From: Methylocapsa sp. S129
Lineage (GTDB): Bacteria > Pseudomonadota > Alphaproteobacteria > Rhizobiales > Beijerinckiaceae
Assembly (NCBI RefSeq): GCF_009765995.1
Contig: NZ_LMUI01000019.1
Coordinates: forward strand, 130,982 to 194,981
DNA: 64,000 nt
Direction: 5' to 3'
In this document: in pieces, positions 48,139 to 57,176 of the stretch
How the letters are laid out: each line of letters starts with the position of its first letter
Position numbering within the stretch: position 1 is the first letter of the stretch
Position numbers and translations under genes: made by a program
Notes under the pieces: generated by a model
What the model saw: the letters and a program-made list of their open reading frames with translations, nothing else
What the model was told of the DNA's origin: nothing
Databases searched by the model: none

Positions 48139-48976
48139 TCAGGATGCGACCGCGAAGTCCGTCGAAGCACTGAGGTCGCTCCATTTGCGGTCGGCCTCGG
48201 CCTTTCGGGCGTCGGCGCTCCCGACGATCCTGAGCGCATCGCTGCCGAGCAGTAGACGGAGCGGCGGATCGTCCATGCCGACGACCTTGAGGATCGCCTG
48301 GGCCGCCCTGGCTGGGTCGCCGGGTTGCTTGCCGTCGTAGTCACGCTGGAACCGCGCCGCTTGGCCCACGGTGGCGTCGTATTACGGGCGGATCATGTGG
48401 ATTGTCTGGGACGAGCCAGCGAAGTCGGTACGAAAACCGCCGGGCTCGAAGATGGTCACCTTGACGCCCAGCGGCGCCAACTCGGTCACCATCGCTTCCG
48501 AAAACCCCTCGACCCCAAACTTCGCGGCCGAATAGGGGGCCCGGCCCGTCGACCCGATCCGTCCTCCGACAGACGAGAAGTTCAGGATGTGGCCTGAGCC
48601 CTGGGCGCGCATGATCGGGATCGCGGCCTTCGACAAGTGAATCGGCCCGAAAAGATTGGTGTCGGTCTGCGCGCGGAAGTCCTCGATGCTGGTGTCTTCG
48701 ATTGGGCCGAGGTTCCCGTAGCCGGCCACATTCGCCACCACGTCCAGCCGGCCGAAGCGTTCGACCGCGGCGTCCACCGCGGCTTGCGCCGCGCCAAAGT
48801 CGGTCACATCGAGTGGCCGCAGGATCACCTGGGCGGTGTACCGATCGGACAGGTCCTCAAGGCCGTGGGTGTTTCGGGCTGTGGCGACGAGATTGTCGCC
48901 GGCGTCGAGCACCCGCTTCGGCGAGTGCGCGGCCGAGGCCGCGCGAACTTCCGGTTATGAGCCATGTCCTGGACAT
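48139..48976 (-). pseudogene. SDR-family oxidoreductase, degraded
   Basis: The gene can be followed through three segments. MSRTWLITGSSRGLGRALAEA starts at 48976. A +1 shift at CCC 48912-48914 (two Cs expected) then leads into VLDAGDNLVATARN, the NVAGYG motif and YSAAKFGVEGF. A TAA at 48384-48382 interrupts ...HMIRP, and the same frame resumes as YDATVGQAARF to the stop at 48139. Two independent lesions make this a true pseudogene. It is divergent from a LysR gene, a common regulatory pairing. Confidence 0.85.
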
Positions 48977-49101
48977 TCGTGCCTCCATTGGGTTGGTGCG
49001 GCAGATGTGACACGGCAGCACTGATCTGATAAGTCGATCAAAATGACGCAAGCTGATGTAAAAAATCGCGCAATGAGGCGAGCCAACTTGAGCTCGAAGC
49101 C

Positions 49102-50067
49102 GTGGTGGCTGTCGCCCGGCACGGCGGCTTCCGGATTGCGGCGCGCGAACTCGATATGTCGTCCTCGGCGCTCAGCCACGCGGTGGCGGCGCTGGAGGCG
49201 CGCCTGGGCGTTCGCCTATTCAACCGCACCACGCGCAGCGTCGCCTTGTCCGCCGAAGGCGAGCGGTTCGTCGCGGAAGTCGCCCCGGCTTTGGCTGCGA
49301 TCCGCACTGCCATGGAACACATCGATGAATATCGCGCCGAACCGGCAGGCGTCTTGCGTCTGAATCTGCCGCTCGGCGCAGGGCGGATGATCCTCGCGCC
49401 GCTGGTGTTCGAGTACATGCGCCACTATCCGCGGGTGGCGGTGGACATGGTGACCGAAGGGGCGATGGTGGACATCGTGAGGCACGGCTTCGACGTCGGC
49501 GTGCGGCTCGAAGAGTTTGTCCCGCCCGACATGATCGCCGTACCGATCACCCGTCCGATACGCTCTATCGTCGTCGGCTCCCCCGCCTATTTTTCGGCGC
49601 GCAGGAGGCCAAAGACTCCGGCTGAGCTGGCGCAGCACCGCTGCATTCGCCGACGCACGGGGAACGGGACGATCTATCGCTGGGAATTTGAAAAACGCGG
49701 TGAAGCCGTCGCGGTAGACGTCCAGGGCCAGTTGATCCTCGACGACGGCGACCTAATGCTGCAGGCCGCCCTGGCTGGGGAGGGTCTGGCCTATCTCTCT
49801 GACATCGCGACCGCGGCGTCGATCGAACCCGGCCTCTTGTTGCCGGTGCTCGAAGACTGGTCGCCAGAATTCCCGGGTCTTTGTCTCTACTATCCGAGCC
49901 GCCGCAACATTCCCGCCCGGTTGCGCGCCTTCATCGATCTGGCCCGCCGGCAGGCGAGGTACGCTTCACGCTTCCAGGGTGAGGCTCGGCTCCTAGGTCC
50001 CCGTGGGACTTCGACGCCCGCCGACTGTAGAGTTCATACAGTTCATCGACGACCCGCTGCGTCGTAG
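49102..50067 (+). CDS. LysR-family regulator, N-terminus probably damaged
   Basis: From GTG 49102 the protein has 321 residues, with most of the LysR HTH (FRIAARELDMSSSALSHAVAALE) and a full substrate-binding domain (PAGVLRLNLPLGAG to LRAFIDLARRQ). The first helix is cut. The frame before 49102 has no start. An ATG frame from 49043 encodes a LysR-like start (MRRANLS) but runs into another frame. Restoring four bases (GAGC doubled) near 49092 would give ANLSELEAVVAVARHGG. It may be inactive, in keeping with its broken SDR neighbour. Its 3' end overlaps glcF. Confidence 0.75.
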   Translation: MVAVARHGGFRIAARELDMSSSALSHAVAALEARLGVRLFNRTTRSVALSAEGERFVAEVAPALAAIRTAMEHIDEYRAEPAGVLRLNLPLGAGRMILAPLVFEYMRHYPRVAVDMVTEGAMVDIVRHGFDVGVRLEEFVPPDMIAVPITRPIRSIVVGSPAYFSARRRPKTPAELAQHRCIRRRTGNGTIYRWEFEKRGEAVAVDVQGQLILDDGDLMLQAALAGEGLAYLSDIATAASIEPGLLLPVLEDWSPEFPGLCLYYPSRRNIPARLRAFIDLARRQARYASRFQGEARLLGPRGTSTPADCRVHTVHRRPAAS

Positions 50068-51434
50068 GCGTGACCGGTTCGCGACCCAGTACTAGTCAAA
50101 ACCTTTGAGGTTTTTGCGCGCCGCGGCTCCGGGGTGCCTTGCGGGGTGGGGCCGCCGCAAGCCCAATCAAGAAGCTCTGCAGTGTGAACGATCGGGATCG
50201 ACGTTCCAGCGGCAATTTGTGTGATACAGCCAATATTGCCGGTGGCGATTAAATCCGGCTTCACACGTTCAATATTGGCGACTTTCCGGTCTCGTAAGCG
50301 CCCAGCGATTTCCGGCTGCAGGATGTTGTATGTGCCCGCGGAGCCACAGCAGATATGGCCTTCGGGCACGTCGCGCACGACGAAGCCCGCGCGACGCAAC
50401 AGCGCTTTCGGCTTGGTCGTGATTTTCTGACCATGCTGCATCGAGCAGGCTGAGTGATATGCTACGACGAGCCCGCTAGGATCGCCGAAGGGCAGATCGA
50501 GCCCGTTAAGATATTCCGTCACGTCTTTGGCCAGCGCGGAAACGCGGGCCGCCTTCTCCGCATAGCGCGGATCGTCGCGCAACATGAAGCCATAGTCCTT
50601 GATCGTCGTGCCGCAGCCCGACGCCGTCACGAGGATTGCCTCCAGGCCGCCGTCGTCGATCTCGCGCATCCAGACGTCGATATTGGCGCGCGCTTGCACG
50701 AGCGCACGCTCCTCGAGCCCCATATGATGGACCAGCGAGCCGCAGCAGCCTTCGCCGGTCGGCAACACGATGTCGACGCCAGCGCGGTTCAGCAGCCGGA
50801 TCGTGGCAGCGTTGATTTGCGGCGCCAGCACCGCCTGGGCGCAGCCGGTGAGCAGAGCGACGCGCTGGCGTCTATCCACGCCGTTGGCCGCATTGAAGGC
50901 GCCCGGTCCTTCGGTCGAAACGCGGGCGGGCAATTGCGCAGGCGCGAGCGTCATCATCGCGGTGAGCCTGGCGCCGACCCTAGGGATGCGTGCGAGGACG
51001 GGAGCCAGCGGCCGGCCGACCCTCGCAAACAGGAGCGCGGCGCGAAACAGATTGCGCGAGGGCAGCACGCGCGCCAGCAGCATACGCAACAGCCTGTCGC
51101 CGAGCGGGCGCCTGTAGGTCGCCTGGATATAGGCGCGGGCGTGATCGACTAAGTGCATGTAGTGCACGCCCGACGGACAGGTCGTCATGCAGGCGAGGCA
51201 CGAAAGACAGCGATCGACGTGTTTGACAACGTCCTTCGACGCCGCCCGGTTGTTCTCCAGCATGTCCTTGATGAGGTAGATGCGCCCGCGCGGACTATCG
51301 AGTTCGTCGCCGAGCAACAGATAGGTCGGGCACGTCGCCGTGCAGAAGCCACAATGAACGCAGGAGCGTATGACTTTCTCCGACGCCTGCATATGCGGAT
51401 CGGCGAGAAGAGTGGTGGAGAAATTCGTTCGCAC
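50043..51434 (-). CDS. glcF: Glycolate oxidase iron-sulfur subunit GlcF
   Basis: This 463-residue protein has two 4Fe-4S motifs (CVHCGFCTATCP near residue 25 and CLSCLACMTTCP near residue 77). Two CCG domains follow (GEGCCGSLVHH and GHICCGSAGTYN). GlcF passes electrons from the GlcD/GlcE flavoproteins to the quinone pool during glycolate oxidation. The start is a GTG at 51434, 6 bp after glcE. The last 25 residues overlap the convergent LysR gene and look unconserved. Confidence 0.92.
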   Translation of the reverse strand: MRTNFSTTLLADPHMQASEKVIRSCVHCGFCTATCPTYLLLGDELDSPRGRIYLIKDMLENNRAASKDVVKHVDRCLSCLACMTTCPSGVHYMHLVDHARAYIQATYRRPLGDRLLRMLLARVLPSRNLFRAALLFARVGRPLAPVLARIPRVGARLTAMMTLAPAQLPARVSTEGPGAFNAANGVDRRQRVALLTGCAQAVLAPQINAATIRLLNRAGVDIVLPTGEGCCGSLVHHMGLEERALVQARANIDVWMREIDDGGLEAILVTASGCGTTIKDYGFMLRDDPRYAEKAARVSALAKDVTEYLNGLDLPFGDPSGLVVAYHSACSMQHGQKITTKPKALLRRAGFVVRDVPEGHICCGSAGTYNILQPEIAGRLRDRKVANIERVKPDLIATGNIGCITQIAAGTSIPIVHTAELLDWACGGPTPQGTPEPRRAKTSKVLTSTGSRTGHAYDAAGRR

Positions 51435-51440
51435 AGAATC

Positions 51441-52697
51441 TCATATTCCCTGGTGCATGCGACCCGTATTGAACACGCCGTCGGGGTCGAAACTCGCTTT
51501 GACACCTCTGGTGATCTGCGCTAGCGGCGCCGACAGCGGTTCGAAAACATCGACGGCCTCGCGCAGTTCGTCGGGCGCGCGAACAAGCGTCGCGTGTCCG
51601 CCAAACGGCGCCAACGTGACGCGTATCGCGGCGGCGGAGCCCTGCGAAGCCTCGCTGCTCAGCCAGACGAGACCGCCGCCCCAATCGTAGAAACGCGCAT
51701 GTGCGCGGTTCCCGACCTTCGCGACGAATTCGGCGGCTTTGGAGGGGGCGAGGCTGACGCGCCAGACGGCTTGTTGGCGCGGCTCTGCGAGGAAGGCCGC
51801 ATCGCCGATAGCGCGCCATATCCGCTCGGAATATTTGTTTTCTAGCACATGTTTGGCGCCGAACGGCGCGAGCACCGCCAGTAGTGAGGCGATGCGATAG
51901 TCGACCGAGGCGCGAAAGCCCTCGATACGCAGGAACGTTTTCGGAAATTCGCAGCCCATGCCGGCCGAAATATGCGCCGCGCCGCTCACGCCGAACGGCG
52001 AACCCAAGGCGATTGACAAGGCTTCGATCGCGCGCTTGTCGTCGAGCCGCCGGATTACGATGCTGGATTCGCATTCGGGTTTCGGCAGTAGCTTGAAAGT
52101 CGCCTCGATCAGGAATCCAAGCGTTCCATGCGCGCCGCAATTAAGCTTGACGAGATCGAGGCCGGTGACGTTCTTCATGACGCGGCCGCCGCTCTTGATG
52201 ATTTCGCCGCGTCCGTTGATAAGACGCAGGCCAATCAGCGCATCGCGCGCCGCGCCAGCGCTGATCCGGCGCGGGCCAGAAATATTCGCCGCCGCCAAGC
52301 CGCCGATCGTCGGCTCGCCGGTGCTCGCATAGAGGCCGCGATGGTCCATCGGCTCGAAGGGCAGGGTCTGGCCGTGTTGCGCGATCAGCGCCTCGACTTC
52401 GCGGATGCTCGTTCCGGCTTTGGCGCAGATGACCATCTCGGCGGGTTCGTAGAAAACCACGCCCGACATTTGCGCCGAGCTCAGCGCGGCGTCGCCGCGC
52501 GCCGGACGCCCGAGGCCCTGGCGCGTGCCGCCACCGACGATATCAAGCTTTTGCCCCCTGCCGCGCGCTTCCGACACCCATTGCGCCGACTCGCTCTCCG
52601 AGGCCGGCGTCAACAATCGTCCCGCATAAGATTTCAAACCGCCGCCCTCCCCCACTGAACCCGCAAAGCTGATCGCCCCGATGCTGGCGCGGTTCAT
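51441..52697 (-). CDS. glcE: Glycolate oxidase FAD-binding subunit GlcE
   Basis: This 418-residue FAD-binding oxidoreductase is of the GlcE type. A PCMH-type FAD domain covers about residues 35-210 (VGGGTRQGLG, GLYASTGEPTIGGLAAANISGPRR, GGRVMKNVTGLDLVKL). The C-terminus has DPDGVFNTGRMH. It forms part of glycolate dehydrogenase with GlcD and GlcF. GlcD is not found in this window; the gene upstream encodes a different flavoprotein, 412 bp away. Confidence 0.9.
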   Translation of the reverse strand: MNRASIGAISFAGSVGEGGGLKSYAGRLLTPASESESAQWVSEARGRGQKLDIVGGGTRQGLGRPARGDAALSSAQMSGVVFYEPAEMVICAKAGTSIREVEALIAQHGQTLPFEPMDHRGLYASTGEPTIGGLAAANISGPRRISAGAARDALIGLRLINGRGEIIKSGGRVMKNVTGLDLVKLNCGAHGTLGFLIEATFKLLPKPECESSIVIRRLDDKRAIEALSIALGSPFGVSGAAHISAGMGCEFPKTFLRIEGFRASVDYRIASLLAVLAPFGAKHVLENKYSERIWRAIGDAAFLAEPRQQAVWRVSLAPSKAAEFVAKVGNRAHARFYDWGGGLVWLSSEASQGSAAAIRVTLAPFGGHATLVRAPDELREAVDVFEPLSAPLAQITRGVKASFDPDGVFNTGRMHQGI

Positions 52698-53109
52698 GGC
52701 GACGGATCGGACATTCGCGAAGATGCGGCGCGCGAATCAAGCGCCAATGGCGGGCAAACCGAGGACAAAAGTCTGGTGTGTCACAATGTCAGCGGGTGTT
52801 ACCTCTCAAATGAATTCACTTCGAACCCCACGTCTGGAGACGCGGAGGGAGTAGCGCGCGACTCCCTCCGCGGCCCCCGCGCATGCGAGCTTCGGGGAGG
52901 ACGGAAATCTCGCATTGGCGTACGGGCTAACCATGGAACGATCGATTCAGTTTGAGGATCAGGCCTCGAGATTGCTCTTCAGGATCTCCAACGCACCAAT
53001 AAGAGATCAGTCAAATATGAGCTTCCACATCCGGTAGGACCTCGCCTTTGGCACGCGTCGGAATTACTCCAGCGAAAAAATCGCCCGTTTACCTCTGAGT
53101 AACAAGTCA
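52698..53109. other. 412-bp gap between glcE and the KstD-like gene
   Basis: No gene and no glcD remnant could be read here. The gap contains the paired hairpins at 52831-52872. The part nearest 52697 should include the glcE promoter. The rest shows nothing recognisable. Confidence 0.45.
52831..52872 (-). terminator. Two adjacent hairpins after the KstD-like gene (possible terminator)
   Basis: CGCGGAGGGAGT (52841-52852) and ACTCCCTCCGCG (52861-52872) form a perfect 12-bp stem with an 8-base loop. The flanking CGTCT-GG-AGACG (52831-52842) is a second small palindrome that shares two bases with it. Both lie 240-280 bp downstream of the KstD-like stop. No T-run follows, so a Rho-assisted or processing role is more likely than a simple intrinsic terminator. 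Confidence 0.5.
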
Positions 53110-54873
53110 TTATGCTCGGACGGGTATGGCAACATGCCTAACCGCTCTGAATGCGAATACGATGGCGGGGCCAAGGGCGATGCCGGGACCGGGGTAGTAG
53201 CCTCGCATGGGCGACGCCAGATCGCTGCCGCAGGCATAGAGGCCCGGAATGGGGTTATCTATGTCGTCAAGTACCCGAGCGTCACGGTCGGTTTTCAGGC
53301 CGCAGGCCGTACCGAGCGTAGATGGGATGATCCGGAGTGCGTAAAACGGCGCCTTCTCGATCGGCCCAAGATTGGGATTCGGCTTCACCGCGGCATCGCC
53401 GAGAAGGCGATTGTAGTAATTCTTCCCTCGGTTGAATTCCGGATCGACTCCTGTTTTGGAGTTTTCGTTGTGCAATCGCACGGTCTGAGCCAGAGCCTCT
53501 GGATCGATGCCAATCCGAAGCGCCAACTCCTGGATGGTCTTGCCCTCGTAGATGTATTCCCGCTTGACGTAGCGGGTGAGGTTTCGGGTCCATGGGTAGG
53601 GCAGCAGCATGCCGAGGCCGCGCTTGCGCATGAACGCGCCATCGCAGATGAAAAAGAAGCGATTGTCGCTGCCGCCGCCGCTGTCGAACATCGCCGCGAT
53701 AATGTCGTGATAGGAGTTCGACTCGTTCACGAACCTCTTGCCGTGGGAATTGACGGCGATAAGGCCGGGTCGCCCACGATCGAGCCAGCCATACGGGTTC
53801 AGTTTCTCGGCGCCATCCGCGCGCGTGTAGATAGACGCAGGCGCCCAAAGCCCCGGGCTCGCCAAATCAGTATCGATCGCCGCCCCGATGGCCATGGCGG
53901 CCGTGAGGCCGTCCCCCGTGTTCGATTCGTAGACCAGCGAGTGAGAGTGCGGATAGTTCGCTGACAGGCGATGCCGCAGTTCGGGGCTGTGCGCGAAGCC
54001 GCCGGTCGCGAGCACGACGCCTTTGCGGGCCCGCACGCGAACAGCCTTGCCATGCCGTTTGATGACGGCCCCGAGCACACAACCCTCCTCGCGAATGAGT
54101 TCGGTCAGAGATGCTTCGATCCAGATGTCCGCGTTGGTCTGCTTCAGACTGTACACCAAGCGGCCCACAAGTGCGTTGCCGTTGCCGAGTTCGGTTCCGC
54201 GCGGAAAGCGCAGCCGATCCTTGGCGTAGCGCGCGAGGCGGCGGAGGACGTGCTTGAAATTAGCCTTCGACGAAAACGGCTTGAGGAAGGCTTGGATTTC
54301 GCTCGACGAGATCATCATGCCGCCCAACACCAACATACGCGGGAGCGGTGGGCAGACGAGGCCCAAGTCGGAGCCGAGTCGACGTCCGTCGAAGGGTCGG
54401 ATATTGAGCGCGCGCCCTTTGTCGAGTCCGCCGACCTGATCAGGATGATAGTCCGGCGCCGACGCGAGATCGAATTTTACCTCCGTTCCGTCTTCAAGCG
54501 TCGCCAACGCTTCCGCGCCGCTTGTGAGTAAAGCATCGACAAGATCGGCCCGATAATGGTTTCCAAGTTCATGACGCAGATATTGGCGGGCGCGATCGAT
54601 CGAATCCTCAATTCCGGCCTTCTGCGCTTGTTGGCTGCAAGGGATCCAGACCATACCGGCGGAGCGCGCCGTGGTTCCCCCCAACGTCGCCGACTTTTCA
54701 CACAGCAGCACGCTGAGGCCCTCTTTGGCGCCATAGAGGCTCGCGGCGAGGCCGCCGGCCCCGCTTCCAAGCACAAGGAGATCGGTTTCGAAGTCCCATG
54801 GGGCCGAGCCAGAGCCGAGTTGTTCCGGCCGCGGCTGAAGTGTGCTCTTGGGATGCGCCGAGACGTCGGTCAT
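53110..54873 (-). CDS. FAD-dependent oxidoreductase, 3-ketosteroid dehydrogenase/fumarate reductase type
   Basis: From the ATG at 54873 (GGAAAG five bp upstream) the protein has 587 residues. The N-terminal FAD loop is LVLGSGAGGLAASLYGAKEG, followed by LLCEKSATLGGTTARSAGM. ATGGFAHSPELR and the C-terminal RGYYPGPGIALGPAIVFAF complete the FAD site. The layout matches KstD and related flavoprotein desaturases, which introduce a C=C bond next to a ketone. Its context with TIM-barrel and sugar genes, not steroid genes, argues for another substrate. Confidence 0.82.
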   Translation of the reverse strand: MTDVSAHPKSTLQPRPEQLGSGSAPWDFETDLLVLGSGAGGLAASLYGAKEGLSVLLCEKSATLGGTTARSAGMVWIPCSQQAQKAGIEDSIDRARQYLRHELGNHYRADLVDALLTSGAEALATLEDGTEVKFDLASAPDYHPDQVGGLDKGRALNIRPFDGRRLGSDLGLVCPPLPRMLVLGGMMISSSEIQAFLKPFSSKANFKHVLRRLARYAKDRLRFPRGTELGNGNALVGRLVYSLKQTNADIWIEASLTELIREEGCVLGAVIKRHGKAVRVRARKGVVLATGGFAHSPELRHRLSANYPHSHSLVYESNTGDGLTAAMAIGAAIDTDLASPGLWAPASIYTRADGAEKLNPYGWLDRGRPGLIAVNSHGKRFVNESNSYHDIIAAMFDSGGGSDNRFFFICDGAFMRKRGLGMLLPYPWTRNLTRYVKREYIYEGKTIQELALRIGIDPEALAQTVRLHNENSKTGVDPEFNRGKNYYNRLLGDAAVKPNPNLGPIEKAPFYALRIIPSTLGTACGLKTDRDARVLDDIDNPIPGLYACGSDLASPMRGYYPGPGIALGPAIVFAFRAVRHVAIPVRA

Positions 54874-54931
54874 GGTTCTTTCCAAGCTTTACGTTTGCGA
54901 TGTTTCGATCGGGCGGTTCGGTCGCGCGCGC

Positions 54932-55759
54932 TCAGCCCATTCGAGCAGCCTTGAAGGCCTTGGCGGCGGCCAGCACCGCACGCTCGATCGGGATGCGCTC
55001 GATGCTCGATGCGGCCACGAAGCCGACGCAGTCGGTGTCTCGGTAGACGTTTTCAGTATCCTCGGGCTCGGAGATCGCTCCTCCATGCGCGAGGTAGATC
55101 GCTTCGCTTCCAACGGCGCGTGCGCCGGCGACTATGGCCTTGACCATCTCCAGGTCGGCTTTGCCGGTCTGCGCGGCGTCGTGACCCACCAGGCCGCCGC
55201 GCGTCGCCCCGACATGCGGCACAATGCAGTCGGCCCCGGCTTCCGCCATGGCCCGGGCGTCCTCGGGCGTCGCCACATAGGCCATGGAGAAGATCGAGGC
55301 GGCGTTGGCGCGGCGAACAAGCTCCACCTCGCGCTCGAAGCCGAGCCCGACACGTCCGCGCCGTTCGCGCCAGGTTTTGCCCATGGTCGAAATGGTCGGA
55401 TAGTTGATGATTCCTGAGAACCCCGCGGTCTGAAAGTCTTCGAGGAGGTCGTCGAGATCGAGGCGGGTCGGGTCCCAGGCCTCGATTCCTCCGATGATGG
55501 GGACATCGGCGACGACGTTTCGGATTTCGGCCGCGATCGCGATCGTAGCGGCGTTGGAATCGCCGATACGACTCGTCGGCAGCCCCATCAATCGGGATCG
55601 CCCGGTGCTATACACGACGAGCAGATCGGCACCTCCCATGGCTGCGCATTTTGCCACGAGGCCGCAACTACTGCCTGCCGCGAGAATCGGAGCGCTAGCC
55701 GCGATCTGGGCGCGAAGGCGGGCGAGGATTTCGTGCCGCTTAAAGAACTTCTTGGCCAT
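54932..55759 (-). CDS. PEP-hydrolase-like TIM-barrel protein (C-terminal half of Tm-1 type)
   Basis: This 275-residue protein starts MAKKFFKRHEILARLRAQ and has the family features. They are GSSCGLVAKCAAMGGADLLVVYS, FSGIINYPTIS, GFEREVELVRRA, ATPEDARAMAEAGADCIVPHVG and HGGAISEPEDT. It belongs to the TIM-barrel signal-transduction/PEP-hydrolase family (Pfam PF09370 by my recollection). In tomato Tm-1 this domain follows the UPF0261 domain in one chain. Here its start overlaps the end of the UPF0261 gene by 20 bp. The enzymatic activity is unproven. Confidence 0.85.
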   Translation of the reverse strand: MAKKFFKRHEILARLRAQIAASAPILAAGSSCGLVAKCAAMGGADLLVVYSTGRSRLMGLPTSRIGDSNAATIAIAAEIRNVVADVPIIGGIEAWDPTRLDLDDLLEDFQTAGFSGIINYPTISTMGKTWRERRGRVGLGFEREVELVRRANAASIFSMAYVATPEDARAMAEAGADCIVPHVGATRGGLVGHDAAQTGKADLEMVKAIVAGARAVGSEAIYLAHGGAISEPEDTENVYRDTDCVGFVAASSIERIPIERAVLAAAKAFKAARMG

Positions 55760-57002
55760 CGACGGCTTTCTCGGAAATGGACAGCGTTGCAAGGATCCAA
55801 TCGACCGCCGCCCGTGCGAAGTGTGGGTCGTTGATGTGGCAGTCGACAACGCGCAGGTCGGCGCGCTTCGGCAGTGTTGCGCGCAAGCCGTCGAGGAAGG
55901 CCTGGTCCGCGGCCGGGTCGAAGAACGGCTGTCCTGGCCGGTCGTAGTCCGAGAACCCGCCCGATGGAAAGAGCACTGTTAGTTTGCCGCGCCCCATCGC
56001 AAGTTGCCGGCCCGCCATCATCCCGATCCGCCGGTTCTCGTCGACATCAGTGCGCACCAAAGTTGTGTGGGGCGTGTGCTGATAGAATAGTCGTCCTTCG
56101 AACTTCTGTGGGACTTGAGTCCGCGGTCCGAAGTTGATCATGTCGACGGCCCCTGGAGCCACCAGATGCGGGACGCCTGTCATGCCCGCCGCCGTCAGCC
56201 GATCCGGACCCGCTGACGCGCTCCCGCCGGCAATCTCGTCGGCGAGTTCGGTGATCGTGAGATCAAGCACCGCATCGATCTCGCCGGCCAGCACCAGGCG
56301 CTCCATCAATCGGCCGCCGGCGCCATTCGCCGGAAACGCGATGGGTTCGACGCCTGCGGCCTTAAGCAAGGCAACGCATTGACTGACGGCCGCCGTCGTG
56401 ACCCCGAACGCCGTGACGCCGACCACCTTCCGGCGATGGTCGGGCGGCTTTCGCCATTCCATCGCCGCGACCGCCGCACCAGCATTTCGCAGCACACGCT
56501 CGGTGAAATCGTTGACACCGAAAAGATCGACCAGCGTTGGAAACAGTGCGATGTCCGTCGTCTCCGCGAAACTTGCAAGCAGCTGCGGACGTGCGCTCGA
56601 CACCAACACCTTGGGAAATCCGAAGGGGAGGTCCGCGACAGCTTCCTTGAAAAGGGCGCTCCCTTTGCCGCCCGCGATACCTATCACAGCCCGGATTCGG
56701 CCTTCCGCCTGCAATCTTGTGGCGACCGCTTTCGCGCCCGCCGCCATCACGGTCAGGGCCGCAGCGGGCCCGCCGGACCTCGTGAACGCAGCTTCCCCGC
56801 CGCCCTGCTTCTCGACTTCTGCTCTCGTTACGTCCCCAGAAATCCCGGGGGCGTCGGACGTCCCGACATCGATCACCAGCACAGGTCGTCCGATTTGCAG
56901 CAGAAGATCTCGTACGAAGGAGACTTCCGGCCCTTTGGTGTCGAGGGTCGCGACAATTGCAATGCTGGCGGCCGAAGGGCATAAAGAGCGCGCGTCAGCC
57001 AC
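55740..57002 (-). CDS. Tm-1-like ATP-binding protein (UPF0261)
   Basis: This 420-residue UPF0261 protein begins IAIVATLDTKGPEVSFVRDLL, with VIDVGTSDAPGISGDV. It also has GIAGGKGSALFKEAV, FPKVLVSSARPQLLASF, TDIALFPTLVDLFGVN and GVTAFGVTTAAV, all typical. The N-terminal half of tomato Tm-1, which binds ATP and blocks tobamovirus replicase, is the known eukaryotic relative. The bacterial role is unknown. The start is GTG 57002. It heads the unit UPF0261-TIM barrel-KstD-like, and a dyad lies in its promoter. Confidence 0.88.
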   Translation of the reverse strand: MADARSLCPSAASIAIVATLDTKGPEVSFVRDLLLQIGRPVLVIDVGTSDAPGISGDVTRAEVEKQGGGEAAFTRSGGPAAALTVMAAGAKAVATRLQAEGRIRAVIGIAGGKGSALFKEAVADLPFGFPKVLVSSARPQLLASFAETTDIALFPTLVDLFGVNDFTERVLRNAGAAVAAMEWRKPPDHRRKVVGVTAFGVTTAAVSQCVALLKAAGVEPIAFPANGAGGRLMERLVLAGEIDAVLDLTITELADEIAGGSASAGPDRLTAAGMTGVPHLVAPGAVDMINFGPRTQVPQKFEGRLFYQHTPHTTLVRTDVDENRRIGMMAGRQLAMGRGKLTVLFPSGGFSDYDRPGQPFFDPAADQAFLDGLRATLPKRADLRVVDCHINDPHFARAAVDWILATLSISEKAVDGQEVL

Positions 57003-57060
57003 GACATGCCGCCCCGACCGTGAACCGCGGTGTAGAAGACGTCGGCTTAGTCATCAGTCT

Positions 57061-57116
57061 ACTCCTCCCAACGCCGCGCGGCTCAGGGCGCGTCGCATTG
57101 TCGTTGGGAAGGGAGT
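57061..57116. promoter_or_regulatory. Inverted repeat between the UPF0261 gene and its divergent neighbour
   Basis: TCCCAACG (57066-57073) is repeated inversely as CGTTGGGA (57102-57109), and the outer ACTCC (57061-57065) as GGAGT (57112-57116). The two half-sites are 28 bp apart in a 174-bp divergent promoter region. It is a fair candidate operator for the nearby TIM-AAA-Fis regulator. Confidence 0.5.
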
Positions 57117-57176
57117 AAGGCTTATGTCGGCTTTGCGTCAGGTGGAATACTGCCGATGACGGGTAAGATTGGGTAA

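Noticed and set aside
57003-57176. Sigma-54 (-24/-12) promoter for the TIM-barrel cluster
   Set aside because: I could not find a GG-N10-GC element in good context, and the regulator lacks GAFTGA.
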